From positions 1 to 8,375 of the forward strand of contig CASFRQ010000175.1 in the NCBI GenBank assembly GCA_949296785.1: a DNA stretch of 8,375 nt, in the 5' to 3' direction. Under the pieces are notes generated by a model, which was not told the DNA's origin, ran no database searches, and saw only the letters and a program-made list of their open reading frames with translations. Below, in pieces: positions 1-6,184 of this stretch. The DNA comes from an uncultured Alphaproteobacteria bacterium. Its GTDB lineage: Bacteria > Pseudomonadota > Alphaproteobacteria > CASFRQ01 > SAAU01. Position 1 is the first letter of the stretch. Every line of letters begins with the position of its first letter. Position numbers and translations under genes: made by a program.

Positions 1-1
1 T

Positions 2-478
2 CAAAATGATACGGCAAAGCTGACAGAGGAAGATTCTTTTTTCAAGGGAAAGACTCTCAAAGGGGATACTTTGGAGGAAGTTTATCAGATGTTGGCTTTG
101 GATAACAAGCTGCGCCGTTTGGATGAAATAAAAGAGGCGGAAAAGCAGCAAAACGCTTCCGAAAAAAAAGAGATGCCATCTTTTTTAGATAATAAAGGCA
201 AAACAGATGTTTTCAGTGAAGAAAAACTGAGTTTGAAGGATAAACTTTCAAAAATGCAGCAATCGTCGTCGAAAACTTCGCCTGTGCCGGAACAGAGCGG
301 ACAAGCGCTATCGGAAACCTCGGCAAGGCAACAAGCGGGCGCTCCCGAAGAACAGGTAAAGCGGGATGCTTCTGTAGAACAAGAAAGACGGCACTTTTCG
401 GCGGAACAAGAAGCTCTGGGCGCCACTGGGAAAACAAGAGCTTTGCCTGTTTTCTTCAAAACAAGCGCCGAAAGGTAA
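2..478 (+). CDS. C-terminal part of an unrecognised hydrophilic protein (5' end outside the window)
   Basis: The frame is open from the first bases of the window to the TAA at 476-478, so this is the end of a longer gene. The TTG at 71 is not needed as a start and has no ribosome binding site in front of it. About 158 residues are visible. The first 50 or so are helix-like and charged (around LEEVYQMLALDNKLRRLDE). The rest is low in complexity and rich in Lys, Glu, Gln and Ser, with a Ser/Gln/Pro stretch in the middle and no membrane segment, cysteine pair or catalytic motif. It looks like a disordered tail. I do not recognise the family. The last 30 or so residues are doubtful. From about 378 a second frame is open to 539, and it gives a more natural Lys/Arg-rich basic end, so the true reading may change frame before 478. 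Confidence 0.45.
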   Translation, partial: QNDTAKLTEEDSFFKGKTLKGDTLEEVYQMLALDNKLRRLDEIKEAEKQQNASEKKEMPSFLDNKGKTDVFSEEKLSLKDKLSKMQQSSSKTSPVPEQSGQALSETSARQQAGAPEEQVKRDASVEQERRHFSAEQEALGATGKTRALPVFFKTSAER

Positions 479-1009
479 AAAAAAAAAACGCCTCTTTCGT
501 AAATCTAACAGTTCAAGAAAAGAACGGCTTTTGCCTTAAACAAGGGGGTGGGATTTTTTCAAAAAGTGAAGTAACCGATTTAGACGAGTCATGTTTGAAA
601 TTCTATCCGATCCGTTCAAAAAAGGTTGTTCAAAAGGATTTATTCTTAAAATTTACGCAGAGACGCCGGGGCGGTTCGCTCAACTTATCTAATCAGCTTA
701 TATAAAAGATTTATGAAAGTCTCTTCTCCTTCCCATAAAGGCATTGAACCGGTTCGTGATGAAAAGATGGAGGAAAGAGAAAAAAAGTGGCGCGGCCAAT
801 TCGGAATTTTTTAAGGAAAACCGAACCCTGCCCCCTCAATTTTCCCCTTTGAAGAAGGAACCCGGGATGCTTGGACACGAAAAAAAACGAGACAGTTAGA
901 TACCGGCCGGGTTTCTAAAGTAAAACGCCGGGAATCTTTTCAATCCGAAAAGAGAGCGCGGTTTATTGCAAAAGAAAAAATCAGAAAAACGGGTTTATTC
1001 ATCCCCTAA
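479..1009 (+). pseudogene. Possible decayed or frameshifted continuation of the left-end gene
   Basis: No single intact gene fits this stretch, but plus-strand frames stay open in turn. Positions 378-539 end in a basic segment coded across a run of twelve A (477-488). Another frame is open past 478 to the TAA at 703-705. ATG 591 to 692 gives 33 codons. Positions 650-814 contain an ATG at 713, 759-899 are open in the next frame, and 815-1009 are open again, ending 15 bases inside lepA. The peptides are Lys/Arg/Glu-rich like the gene to the left, and several frame changes fall at or near A or T runs (477-488, 807-812, 880-887). I infer a gene end broken by small indels, or indel errors in the assembly. 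It could also be non-coding AT-rich DNA with chance open frames. No tRNA-like or clear terminator structure was seen here. Confidence 0.3.
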
Positions 1010-2797
1010 TCTGAGGGCGGAAATGAAGGCGCTTTGCGGTATTTCCACTTTACCGAATTGACGCATGCGCTTTTTGCCTTCTTTTTGTTTTTCAAGCAAC
1101 TTTCTTTTCCGAGTAATGTCCCCGCCGTAACATTTCGCCGTCACATCCTTGCGATAGGCGGAAATATCCTCTCTGGCGATGACTTTGCCGCCGATAACGG
1201 CCTGAATGGGAATTTTAAACTGATGCCGAGGGATTAAATCTTTCAACCGTCCGCAAATTTGCCGCCCTCTTCTTTCCGCCTGCGTCCGGTGAGTTAAGAA
1301 GGACAAAGCGTCCACCGGTTCTCCGTTAATCAAAATGCCGACTTTAACCAAATCGCCGGCCTTGTAATCCGTCAGCTCGTAATCAAAACTGGCGTATCCC
1401 TGCGAAATGGATTTGAGCCTGTCGTAAAAGTCAAAAACGATTTCGTTGAGCGGCAAATCGTAAACCAGCATCGCCCGCTTGCCGACATAAGTGAGGTCTT
1501 TTTGCACGCCTCTTCTTTCCGTGCACAGCTGAAGGATGGAACCCAGGTATTCGTCCGGCGTTAAAATCGTCGCGCGTACCCAAGGCTCCTCAATTTCCGT
1601 TATTTTAACGACGTCTGGCATGTCGGCGGGATTGTGCAAATCCAGCACTGTCCCGTCCGTCAGATGAACTTTGTAAACTACGCTGGGCGCCGTGGTAATC
1701 AGGTCAAGATTGAATTCCCTTTCCAACCTTTCTTCAATGATTTCCATGTGCAGCAACCCTAAAAAGCCGCAACGGAATCCTTGCCCCAAAGCCATGGATT
1801 TTTCGGGAATATAGTAAAAACTGGCGTCGTTAAGCTGCAATTTTCCCAAGGAATCGCGCAACACTTCATAATCGCTGGTATCCAACGGAAACATGGAGCA
1901 GAAAACGACCGGCACGCTGGGCTTGAAACCGGGAAGAGGCTCTTCAGCGGGCTGTTTGGCGTCCGTTAGGGTATCGCCGACCTTGGTGTCGCCGATGCTT
2001 TTAATCCCGGCGATGATGTAACCGATGTCCCCGGGGTAGAGCGCCTCCGTGTCTTGCATCTTCGGGGTGAAAATACCAATTCTCTCCACCTGGTGCGTGG
2101 TGCCGGCGCCCATCATGCGGATGTTTTGCCCTTTTTTCAATATGCCGTCTTTAATCCGCACTAAAATCACAATCCCGAGGTAGGAATCGTACCAAGAGTC
2201 CACCAGCAACGCTTTTAACGGAGCCGTTTCATCTCCTTCAGGGGAGGGCAGACGAGTGACGACGGCCTCCAGCACCTCATCAATTCCTTGTCCCGTTTTG
2301 GCAGAGATTTCCAAGGCGTCGGAGGCGTCAATGCCGATAACCTCCTCAATTTGCGCCTTCACCTTCGGCGCGTCGGCGGCGGGCAGGTCAATTTTATTTA
2401 AAACGGGAACGATTTCCTGATTTTGGTCCAGAGCTTTGTAAACATTGGCCAAAGTCTGCGCCTCAACGCCCTGAGACGCGTCCACGACCAATAAAGAACC
2501 TTCGCAAGCGGCCAAAGAGCGGCTGACTTCGTACGAAAAGTCCACATGCCCCGGCGTGTCCATCAGGTTCAGCTCATAAGTTTGGCCGTCTTTTGCTTTG
2601 TAATTTAAACGGACAGTCTGTGCTTTAATGGTAATGCCGCGTTCGCGCTCAATATCCATATTATCCAGATACTGCTGTTTCATTTCCCGTTTTTCAACGG
2701 CGCCGCAAAATTCCATCAGGCGGTCGGCCAAAGTGGATTTGCCGTGGTCAATATGGGCGATGATTGAAAAGTTGCGTATCCTGGAAAGGGGCGTCAT
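995..2797 (-). CDS. lepA: Elongation factor 4 (LepA), ribosome-associated translational GTPase
   Basis: LepA is a cytoplasmic GTPase that binds the ribosome. It is linked to back-translocation and to efficient initiation and 30S maturation. The 600-residue product has the usual full length. The GTPase motifs are all present: G1 AHIDHGKST (14-22), G2 RGITI (53-57), G3 DTPGH (80-84), G4 NKID (134-137) and G5 SAK (165-167). They are followed by the beta-barrel domain 2, the EF-G-like domains III and V, and the LepA-specific C-terminal domain with CYGGDITRKRKLLEKQKEGK (556-575). The ATG start is supported by AAGAGGA a few bases upstream. The gene stands alone, divergent from the small gene at 2985 and convergent with the left-end gene. 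In many proteobacteria lepA is followed by the signal peptidase gene lepB, but none follows here. No clear intrinsic terminator is visible after the TAA. Confidence 0.98.
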   Translation of the reverse strand: MTPLSRIRNFSIIAHIDHGKSTLADRLMEFCGAVEKREMKQQYLDNMDIERERGITIKAQTVRLNYKAKDGQTYELNLMDTPGHVDFSYEVSRSLAACEGSLLVVDASQGVEAQTLANVYKALDQNQEIVPVLNKIDLPAADAPKVKAQIEEVIGIDASDALEISAKTGQGIDEVLEAVVTRLPSPEGDETAPLKALLVDSWYDSYLGIVILVRIKDGILKKGQNIRMMGAGTTHQVERIGIFTPKMQDTEALYPGDIGYIIAGIKSIGDTKVGDTLTDAKQPAEEPLPGFKPSVPVVFCSMFPLDTSDYEVLRDSLGKLQLNDASFYYIPEKSMALGQGFRCGFLGLLHMEIIEERLEREFNLDLITTAPSVVYKVHLTDGTVLDLHNPADMPDVVKITEIEEPWVRATILTPDEYLGSILQLCTERRGVQKDLTYVGKRAMLVYDLPLNEIVFDFYDRLKSISQGYASFDYELTDYKAGDLVKVGILINGEPVDALSFLTHRTQAERRGRQICGRLKDLIPRHQFKIPIQAVIGGKVIAREDISAYRKDVTAKCYGGDITRKRKLLEKQKEGKKRMRQFGKVEIPQSAFISALRLGDE

Positions 2798-2859
2798 AGT
2801 ATCCTCTTAAAAAACGATTATGAAATTTTGGGCGGCTTTCCACCCTTTAATTGGGTGCC

Positions 2860-2889
2860 ATAGTAAAGCATTTCATAGTTTTTCGGCAA
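2860..2889 (-). promoter_or_regulatory. Candidate lepA promoter
   Basis: Read on the minus strand, TTGCCG (2889-2884) is followed after 18 bases by TACTAT (2865-2860). That is a plausible sigma70-type pair about 60 bases upstream of the lepA ATG. The match is moderate, and no other pair in this gap is better. Confidence 0.35.
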
Positions 2890-2928
2890 GTCTTTTTTCA
2901 TATTTTTAATATTTTTGTGATTAAATGA

Positions 2929-2956
2929 TTGACTTTAAGGCCGGCTTCTTTAAAAT
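2929..2956 (+). promoter_or_regulatory. Sigma70-type promoter of the 75-residue gene, with an AT-rich upstream tract
   Basis: TTGACT (2929-2934) and TAAAAT (2951-2956) are separated by 16 bases, each one base from consensus. The roughly 35 bases upstream (2891-2928) are almost entirely A and T, like an UP element. Transcription would start near 2963, leaving a leader of only about 20 bases before the ATG at 2985. Confidence 0.65.
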
Positions 2957-2984
2957 AAAGTAAAACATAACAAAGAGGGATATA

Positions 2985-3212
2985 ATGACAAAGTTTTCTG
3001 TAGAGGTTGGCGATTTCTTTCAAAAGGCCGGCGGTATAGATTCCAAGTGGGAAGTTGAAAAGATTATTGAGTACACGGATATTCCTACCCATGTTCGTTT
3101 AAAGGAACATAAAGGGAACGAAAGAACGCAGACGGTGGCTTTGTCCGTCCTGTTGGATCCGAAGTACTGGGTTCGTTCTCCTCTGGCGTCAGATGAGGAA
3201 ATTCCCGAATAA
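2985..3212 (+). CDS. Small conserved-looking protein of unknown function (75 residues)
   Basis: This is an intact small gene with a strong upstream promoter and a ribosome binding site (AGAGGGA, about six bases before the ATG), so it is very probably expressed. The product is soluble, acidic at the C-terminus and without a signal peptide or membrane segment. The pattern of VGDFF near the N-terminus, KWEVEKII (21-28), IPTHVRLKEH (33-42) and a final LLDPKYWVR (56-64) suggests a small beta-rich fold. It resembles, from memory, short hypothetical proteins of Alphaproteobacteria in which a GD-F segment, a W-V strand and a P-H-RL segment recur; I cannot name a family. It is divergent from lepA and has no partner gene on its strand, so the context gives no function. 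The gene call is firm and the function unknown. Confidence 0.8.
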   Translation: MTKFSVEVGDFFQKAGGIDSKWEVEKIIEYTDIPTHVRLKEHKGNERTQTVALSVLLDPKYWVRSPLASDEEIPE

Positions 3213-3244
3213 CTTTTTCTATGTGTCGGATATTTTCCCCCGAC

Positions 3245-3277
3245 GGAAAATGCCGGTACTTTTTCCTGTGTTTTTTT
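3245..3277 (+). terminator. Weak candidate terminator after the 75-residue gene
   Basis: GGAAAA (3245-3250) can pair with TTTTCC (3261-3266) over a 10-base loop. Four bases later comes a run of seven T (3271-3277). The stem is short and AT-rich, so efficiency would be low. It lies 33 bases after the stop codon. Confidence 0.3.
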
Positions 3278-3564
3278 AGAGGTTTTTTAAAAACGGCTGT
3301 CGGCAGAAAAAGTTTTTTGAAAAATTTAAGAAGCTTAAAATATTTCGTTCATTATGACGGGTCTATAACAAAAGATGCGTGCCTGTATGAACCGAAGAGG
3401 TTGTTTATGTGTGACGGCACTTTCGGTTTTTTGGGGAAAAAGAAGGCATTTTATCATAAAAAAGTTCCTCTTGATAAATAAAGTTGATAAGTTCGGAAAA
3501 CGGAAACATAAAATAAAAGAAGGGAAATAATAAAATCCTCCGATTTTAAAGGAAGAGATATCTG

Positions 3565-3578
3565 CCGACCGAAGTCGG
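3565..3578 (-). other. Small hairpin with a UUCG tetraloop on the minus strand
   Basis: CCGAC (3565-3569) and GTCGG (3574-3578) flank four bases. Read on the minus strand the loop is UUCG closed by C-G, one of the most stable RNA tetraloops. On the plus strand the loop is CGAA, which has no such stability. This hints that the minus strand is the transcribed one. No adjacent T tract makes it a terminator. Confidence 0.4.
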
Positions 3579-3588
3579 AAGGGGCGTT

Positions 3589-3615
3589 CCTTGTGTTAAC
3601 ACAAAGGATTTTTAT
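3589..3615 (+). terminator. Candidate terminator or hairpin with a T tract
   Basis: CCTTGTG (3589-3595) pairs with CACAAAGG (3600-3607), with one bulged A, around a TTAA loop. It is followed by ATTTTTATC. The core TTGTGTTAACACAA is a perfect 14-base palindrome. On the plus strand this is a plausible intrinsic terminator for transcription from the 2929 promoter. It could instead be a protein-binding palindrome. Confidence 0.35.
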
Positions 3616-3662
3616 CTTATCCTCGTCATAAGGATGCGGAAAATTTAAAAAATGAAAAAGTC

Positions 3663-3690
3663 TATATAAAAACGCCGGAAATTTCCGGCG
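3663..3690 (-). terminator. Strong intrinsic terminator, probably ending minus-strand transcription from cvpA
   Basis: CGCCGGAAATTTCCGGCG (3673-3690) is a perfect palindrome that folds into a GC-ended stem. On the minus strand it runs straight into TTTTTATATA, a good U tract. It lies 210 bases past the cvpA stop codon, with no gene between. On the plus strand the following bases (CTTTGTTGTTTT) are also T-rich, so it may work in both directions. Confidence 0.75.
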
Positions 3691-3822
3691 CTTTGTTGTT
3701 TTCCTTTATTATTTTTCCCGTCCGACTTGGCTTTCGGGGTTAAAGTCCGATTTTGGATTTTGGGCGGAATCCGAATTTTGGCTTCCGGCTTTAACCCTTA
3801 AAATTCTTCCCCTCTACATCAT
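3663..3822 (-). ncRNA. Candidate small RNA, or structured 3' UTR of the cvpA transcript
   Basis: A promoter-like pair on the minus strand (TTGTCA 3856-3851, 16 bases, TATTAT 3834-3829) would start transcription near 3822. The terminator at 3690-3663 would end an RNA of about 160 bases. Within it GGGTTAAAG (minus strand, from 3797) pairs perfectly with CTTTAACCC (ending at 3737). Three more pairs extend the stem past a bulged A. An inner hairpin pairs GGATT with AATCC. There is no start codon with a usable frame. The alternative is that this is only the trailer of the cvpA message. No known RNA family was recognised. Confidence 0.3.
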
Positions 3823-3857
3823 TGTCAAATAATATTTCGGGCGCAGACTTTGACAAT
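3821..3857. promoter_or_regulatory. Perfect inverted repeat overlapping a minus-strand promoter-like pair
   Basis: ATTGTCAAA (3821-3829) and TTTGACAAT (3849-3857) are perfect 9-base inverted arms, 19 bases apart. The right arm supplies TTGTCA on the minus strand. TATTAT lies 16 bases further on (3834-3829), touching the left arm, so a protein bound to both arms would cover the promoter from -35 to the start point. The arms could instead form a hairpin in the cvpA trailer RNA. Confidence 0.4.
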
Positions 3858-3899
3858 ATATGAGGAGGGCTTTTAAATCTGGAAACCGAAAAAAAAAGG

Positions 3900-4556
3900 T
3901 TACAGTTCCAGCTCTTTGGAAATCAAATCGTCTAAAGCTTTCCTTTCCTCGTTTCCGTATTCGGGCAGATTTTCTTCCGTTTGTTCGGCTTCGGATTGGA
4001 TTTCCTCTTTGGCTTCCTGCGCTTTATTCTGAACAGCCTGCGTTCCTTTTTCGGCGGTTTCTTCCGCGGAGGATTTTAAATTGTCAAGCGTTTGTTTCGG
4101 CAGTAAACCTTCCAAAACTTTTGTCGTTTTTCTGACGGCGGGAAGCGTGACGCTGGACGGCTGAAGACTTTCAATCTGGCTTTGCGCAAAAATAAGAGAC
4201 AGACAGAAATAAAACAGACAGACGAGCAGTCCTCCTCTGAGCACACCGAAGAAAAAGCCAAGCAATCTGTCCAGTCCGCTTAAGGCGCTTTTGCGCAACA
4301 GGGCGTTAATTCTGGAAATCAGCAAGGTGAATACCACTAAAGTCACCAACGCCGTCAACGCGGCGGCGGCAATGTTCGCCAAAGAGTCGCTTTCAATAAA
4401 TCGGCCGAGAAAAGGCGCGACATAAGGCGCCCCGTAAATGGCGGCCAAACCGGCGGCAATCCAGGAGGTGATGCCCAAAAGTTCTCTGATAAGCCCTCTG
4501 TACCAGGCGAAAATACCGGAAAGCAGAAGAGTAATTCCAACAGCCAAATCTATCAA
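3900..4556 (-). CDS. cvpA: CvpA family inner-membrane protein
   Basis: CvpA is an inner-membrane protein named for colicin V production and linked to envelope stress tolerance; its biochemical role is unclear. The 218-residue product has four likely membrane segments (about 3-17, 29-45, 62-83 and 100-123). It has the family signatures WYRGLIRELLG (18-28) and SGLDRLLGFFFGVLRGG (93-109). Residues 155-218 form a Glu/Lys/Gln-rich, probably helical tail that E. coli CvpA (about 162 residues) lacks. It ends in an EERKALDDLI motif similar to the tail I recall in alphaproteobacterial CvpA. The start is TTG, sharing two bases with the radA TGA, with GGGAG seven bases upstream inside radA. That start gives the expected N-terminus, and translational coupling to radA is likely. 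purF, its usual partner, does not follow. Confidence 0.93.
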   Translation of the reverse strand: MIDLAVGITLLLSGIFAWYRGLIRELLGITSWIAAGLAAIYGAPYVAPFLGRFIESDSLANIAAAALTALVTLVVFTLLISRINALLRKSALSGLDRLLGFFFGVLRGGLLVCLFYFCLSLIFAQSQIESLQPSSVTLPAVRKTTKVLEGLLPKQTLDNLKSSAEETAEKGTQAVQNKAQEAKEEIQSEAEQTEENLPEYGNEERKALDDLISKELEL

Positions 4557-5953
4557 TTTTTTGCTCCCATAAATAAATCAACAACGCTTTTTAGATGCCC
4601 CGGTTCCCGCACTTTTAAACGGTTGGAGGCGAAACTCGTTTTCTTTCCCGCCAGGCGCGCGGGGGCGAAAGCTTGGCTGAAGCCCAGTTTTTCGGCTTCT
4701 TTTAACCTTAAGTCCATCTGTGGGACGGCTCGGATTTCGCCGGACAGCCCGATTTCGCCGAAAACGGCCAAGTCCGCCGGAACCGGCAGATGCGTGAAGG
4801 CGGAAATCAAAGCGGTCGCCACGGCCAAATCCGCCGCCGGTTCCGTAATGCGCAGGCCGCCCGCCACATTCAAAAAGATGTCCTTGCTGCCGATGGAAAG
4901 GCCGCATCTAGCCTCCATCACCGCCAAAATCATGGACAGGCGGTTATTGTCCCCTCCGACGACGGCTCTTCTCGGCGCGGCGCCGGTGGAAGGGGAAACA
5001 AGCGCCTGTATTTCCACCAACATCGGGCGCGACCCTTCCAGGCCGGCGAAAACGCATGAGCCGGAAATATTTCCCCGCCTTTCGGCCAAGAACAGGGCGG
5101 AGGGATTTTTCACTTCCGCCAATCCTTTTTCCGTCATTTCAAAAACGCCGATTTCATCCGTGGCGCCGAACCTGTTTTTAACCGCTCTCAAGATACGAAA
5201 ATGGTGGCCGCGGTCGCCTTCAAAATAAAGGACCGTGTCCACCATATGTTCAATAACGCGGGGGCCGGCCAATGTTCCTTCCTTGGTGACATGCCCGACC
5301 AGAAAAAGAGAAAAGCCTTTTCTTTTGGCCAATCGTATCAGCTCATTACCGGCGGTGCGCACTTGGCTGACCGTTCCGGGGGCGGATTCCACGGTGTCCA
5401 CATACATGGTCTGGATGGAGTCTATCACCACGACATCGGGCGTTTCCCCCGCCTCAATCGTTTCCATGATATCGCGGACATTGATGGAACTGGCCAGGGA
5501 TACCGGCGCTTCCGCCAAACCGAGCCTTTGCGCCCGTAAGCGAATTTGATCAACGGACTCTTCGCCGGAAAAGTACAAACAGCGCGCGGGTTTTCCGCTT
5601 TGTGTCGTTTTTTTGGCAAAAGCGGCAACCGCTTGCAACAAAAGAGTGGATTTCCCGATGCCGGGGTCCCCTCCGACTAAAATGACGGAGCTTTTAACCA
5701 ATCCGCCGCCGCAAACTCTGTCCAGCTCTTCAATATCCGATTTCAGACGGAAGAAGACCGTCGGCGCCCCTTTTAAATTTGCAAACTCCAACACGCGCCC
5801 TTTGACGCCGGTGGACAGTTTGGAACCTTCCGCGGTGGAGGAAACTTCTTCCTCCAAAGTATTCCATGCACCGCACGCATCGCACTTGCCTTGCCATTTC
5901 GGATAGGAGGCGCAGCATTCGGAGCAGATAAAACGCGTTGTTTTCTTTGCCAT
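4553..5953 (-). CDS. radA: DNA repair protein RadA (Sms), RecA-like branch-migration ATPase
   Basis: RadA is a cytoplasmic DnaB-like ATPase that drives branch migration and extends joints during homologous recombination. The 466-residue product has the normal length and domain order. An N-terminal C4 zinc finger (Cys10, Cys13, Cys24, Cys27) comes first, then the RecA-like core with Walker A GGDPGIGKST (94-103) and Walker B VVVID (174-178). The RadA-specific KNRFG motif (259-263) follows, then a Lon-protease-like C-terminal domain (about 285-460). The MAKKTTRFICSEC N-terminus is typical and fixes the ATG. The ribosome binding site is poor (only CGAG in a purine-rich tract), and the 60 bases upstream are A-rich with few G. 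It lies between mlaF (231 bases upstream) and cvpA (overlapping stop and start). No frameshift or missing key residue is seen. Confidence 0.97.
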   Translation of the reverse strand: MAKKTTRFICSECCASYPKWQGKCDACGAWNTLEEEVSSTAEGSKLSTGVKGRVLEFANLKGAPTVFFRLKSDIEELDRVCGGGLVKSSVILVGGDPGIGKSTLLLQAVAAFAKKTTQSGKPARCLYFSGEESVDQIRLRAQRLGLAEAPVSLASSINVRDIMETIEAGETPDVVVIDSIQTMYVDTVESAPGTVSQVRTAGNELIRLAKRKGFSLFLVGHVTKEGTLAGPRVIEHMVDTVLYFEGDRGHHFRILRAVKNRFGATDEIGVFEMTEKGLAEVKNPSALFLAERRGNISGSCVFAGLEGSRPMLVEIQALVSPSTGAAPRRAVVGGDNNRLSMILAVMEARCGLSIGSKDIFLNVAGGLRITEPAADLAVATALISAFTHLPVPADLAVFGEIGLSGEIRAVPQMDLRLKEAEKLGFSQAFAPARLAGKKTSFASNRLKVREPGHLKSVVDLFMGAKN

Positions 5954-6184
5954 TTTTTTCTCGGTTGTTTTGCTTTCGTTTATTTTCTTTTTATTTTGTT
6001 ATTTTTTTTGTTTCGGCCGCCCTGCTTTTTTATCGGGATAAGTTCTTTTGGCAGCCGCTCTTGCCGGTTTCGTTTCCTTTCGGTTCGGCTTTATTGAGGC
6101 ATTGCCCGCTTTAAGCCGAAATCCTGTCCTTTCTTAGTCGTTTTTTCTTTCTAAAAAATAAAGAAGAAAGCCGAAAGGACGGGA
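5954..6184 (-). promoter_or_regulatory. mlaF-radA gap with mutually exclusive hairpins and an A-rich radA leader
   Basis: Just past the mlaF stop, TCCTGTCCTTTC (6122-6133) and GAAAGGACGGGA (6173-6184) can form a 12-position stem with one imperfect pair. TTCGGCTT (6084-6091) can pair with AAGCCGAA at 6113-6120 or with a second copy at 6168-6175. CCTTTCGG (6076-6083) is perfectly complementary to CCGAAAGG (6171-6178). These pairings cannot all form together, which resembles an attenuator or a processing site. The part next to radA (about 5954-6010) is A-rich on the transcribed strand. No convincing radA promoter was found, so read-through from mlaF may matter. Confidence 0.35.

Larger units (their letters stand above)
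3213..3899. other. 687-base hairpin-rich intergenic region without a convincing gene
   Basis: An 86-codon frame at 3221-3481 has no ribosome binding site and a low-complexity Phe/Lys product, so I do not count it as a gene. The stretch holds an AT-rich stem with a T run (3245-3277) and a cluster of short hairpins (3565-3578, 3589-3607, 3616-3635). It also holds a perfect 18-base palindrome terminator (3673-3690), a long stem-loop (3737-3797) and a perfect 9-base inverted repeat (3821-3829 with 3849-3857). purF, often found beyond cvpA, is not here. Confidence 0.6.

Noticed and set aside
2898..3092. 64-codon minus-strand frame over the 75-residue gene
   Set aside because: It overlaps the divergent promoter and the better supported plus-strand gene, and lacks start signals.
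3221..3481. 86-codon plus-strand frame after the small gene
   Set aside because: No ribosome binding site, a low-complexity Phe/Lys product, and it contains a terminator-like stem and T run. Most likely chance in AT-rich DNA.
3860..4135. 91-codon plus-strand frame with a TTGACA/TTAAAT pair nearby (3850-3878)
   Set aside because: It is antisense to the cvpA tail and Arg/Leu/Phe-rich. The -10 match is weak, and the TTGACA is explained as an arm of the inverted repeat.
4623..5228. 201-codon frame antisense to radA
   Set aside because: It lies wholly inside the well-supported radA gene and reads as a mirror of its codons, with no start signals or recognisable motif.
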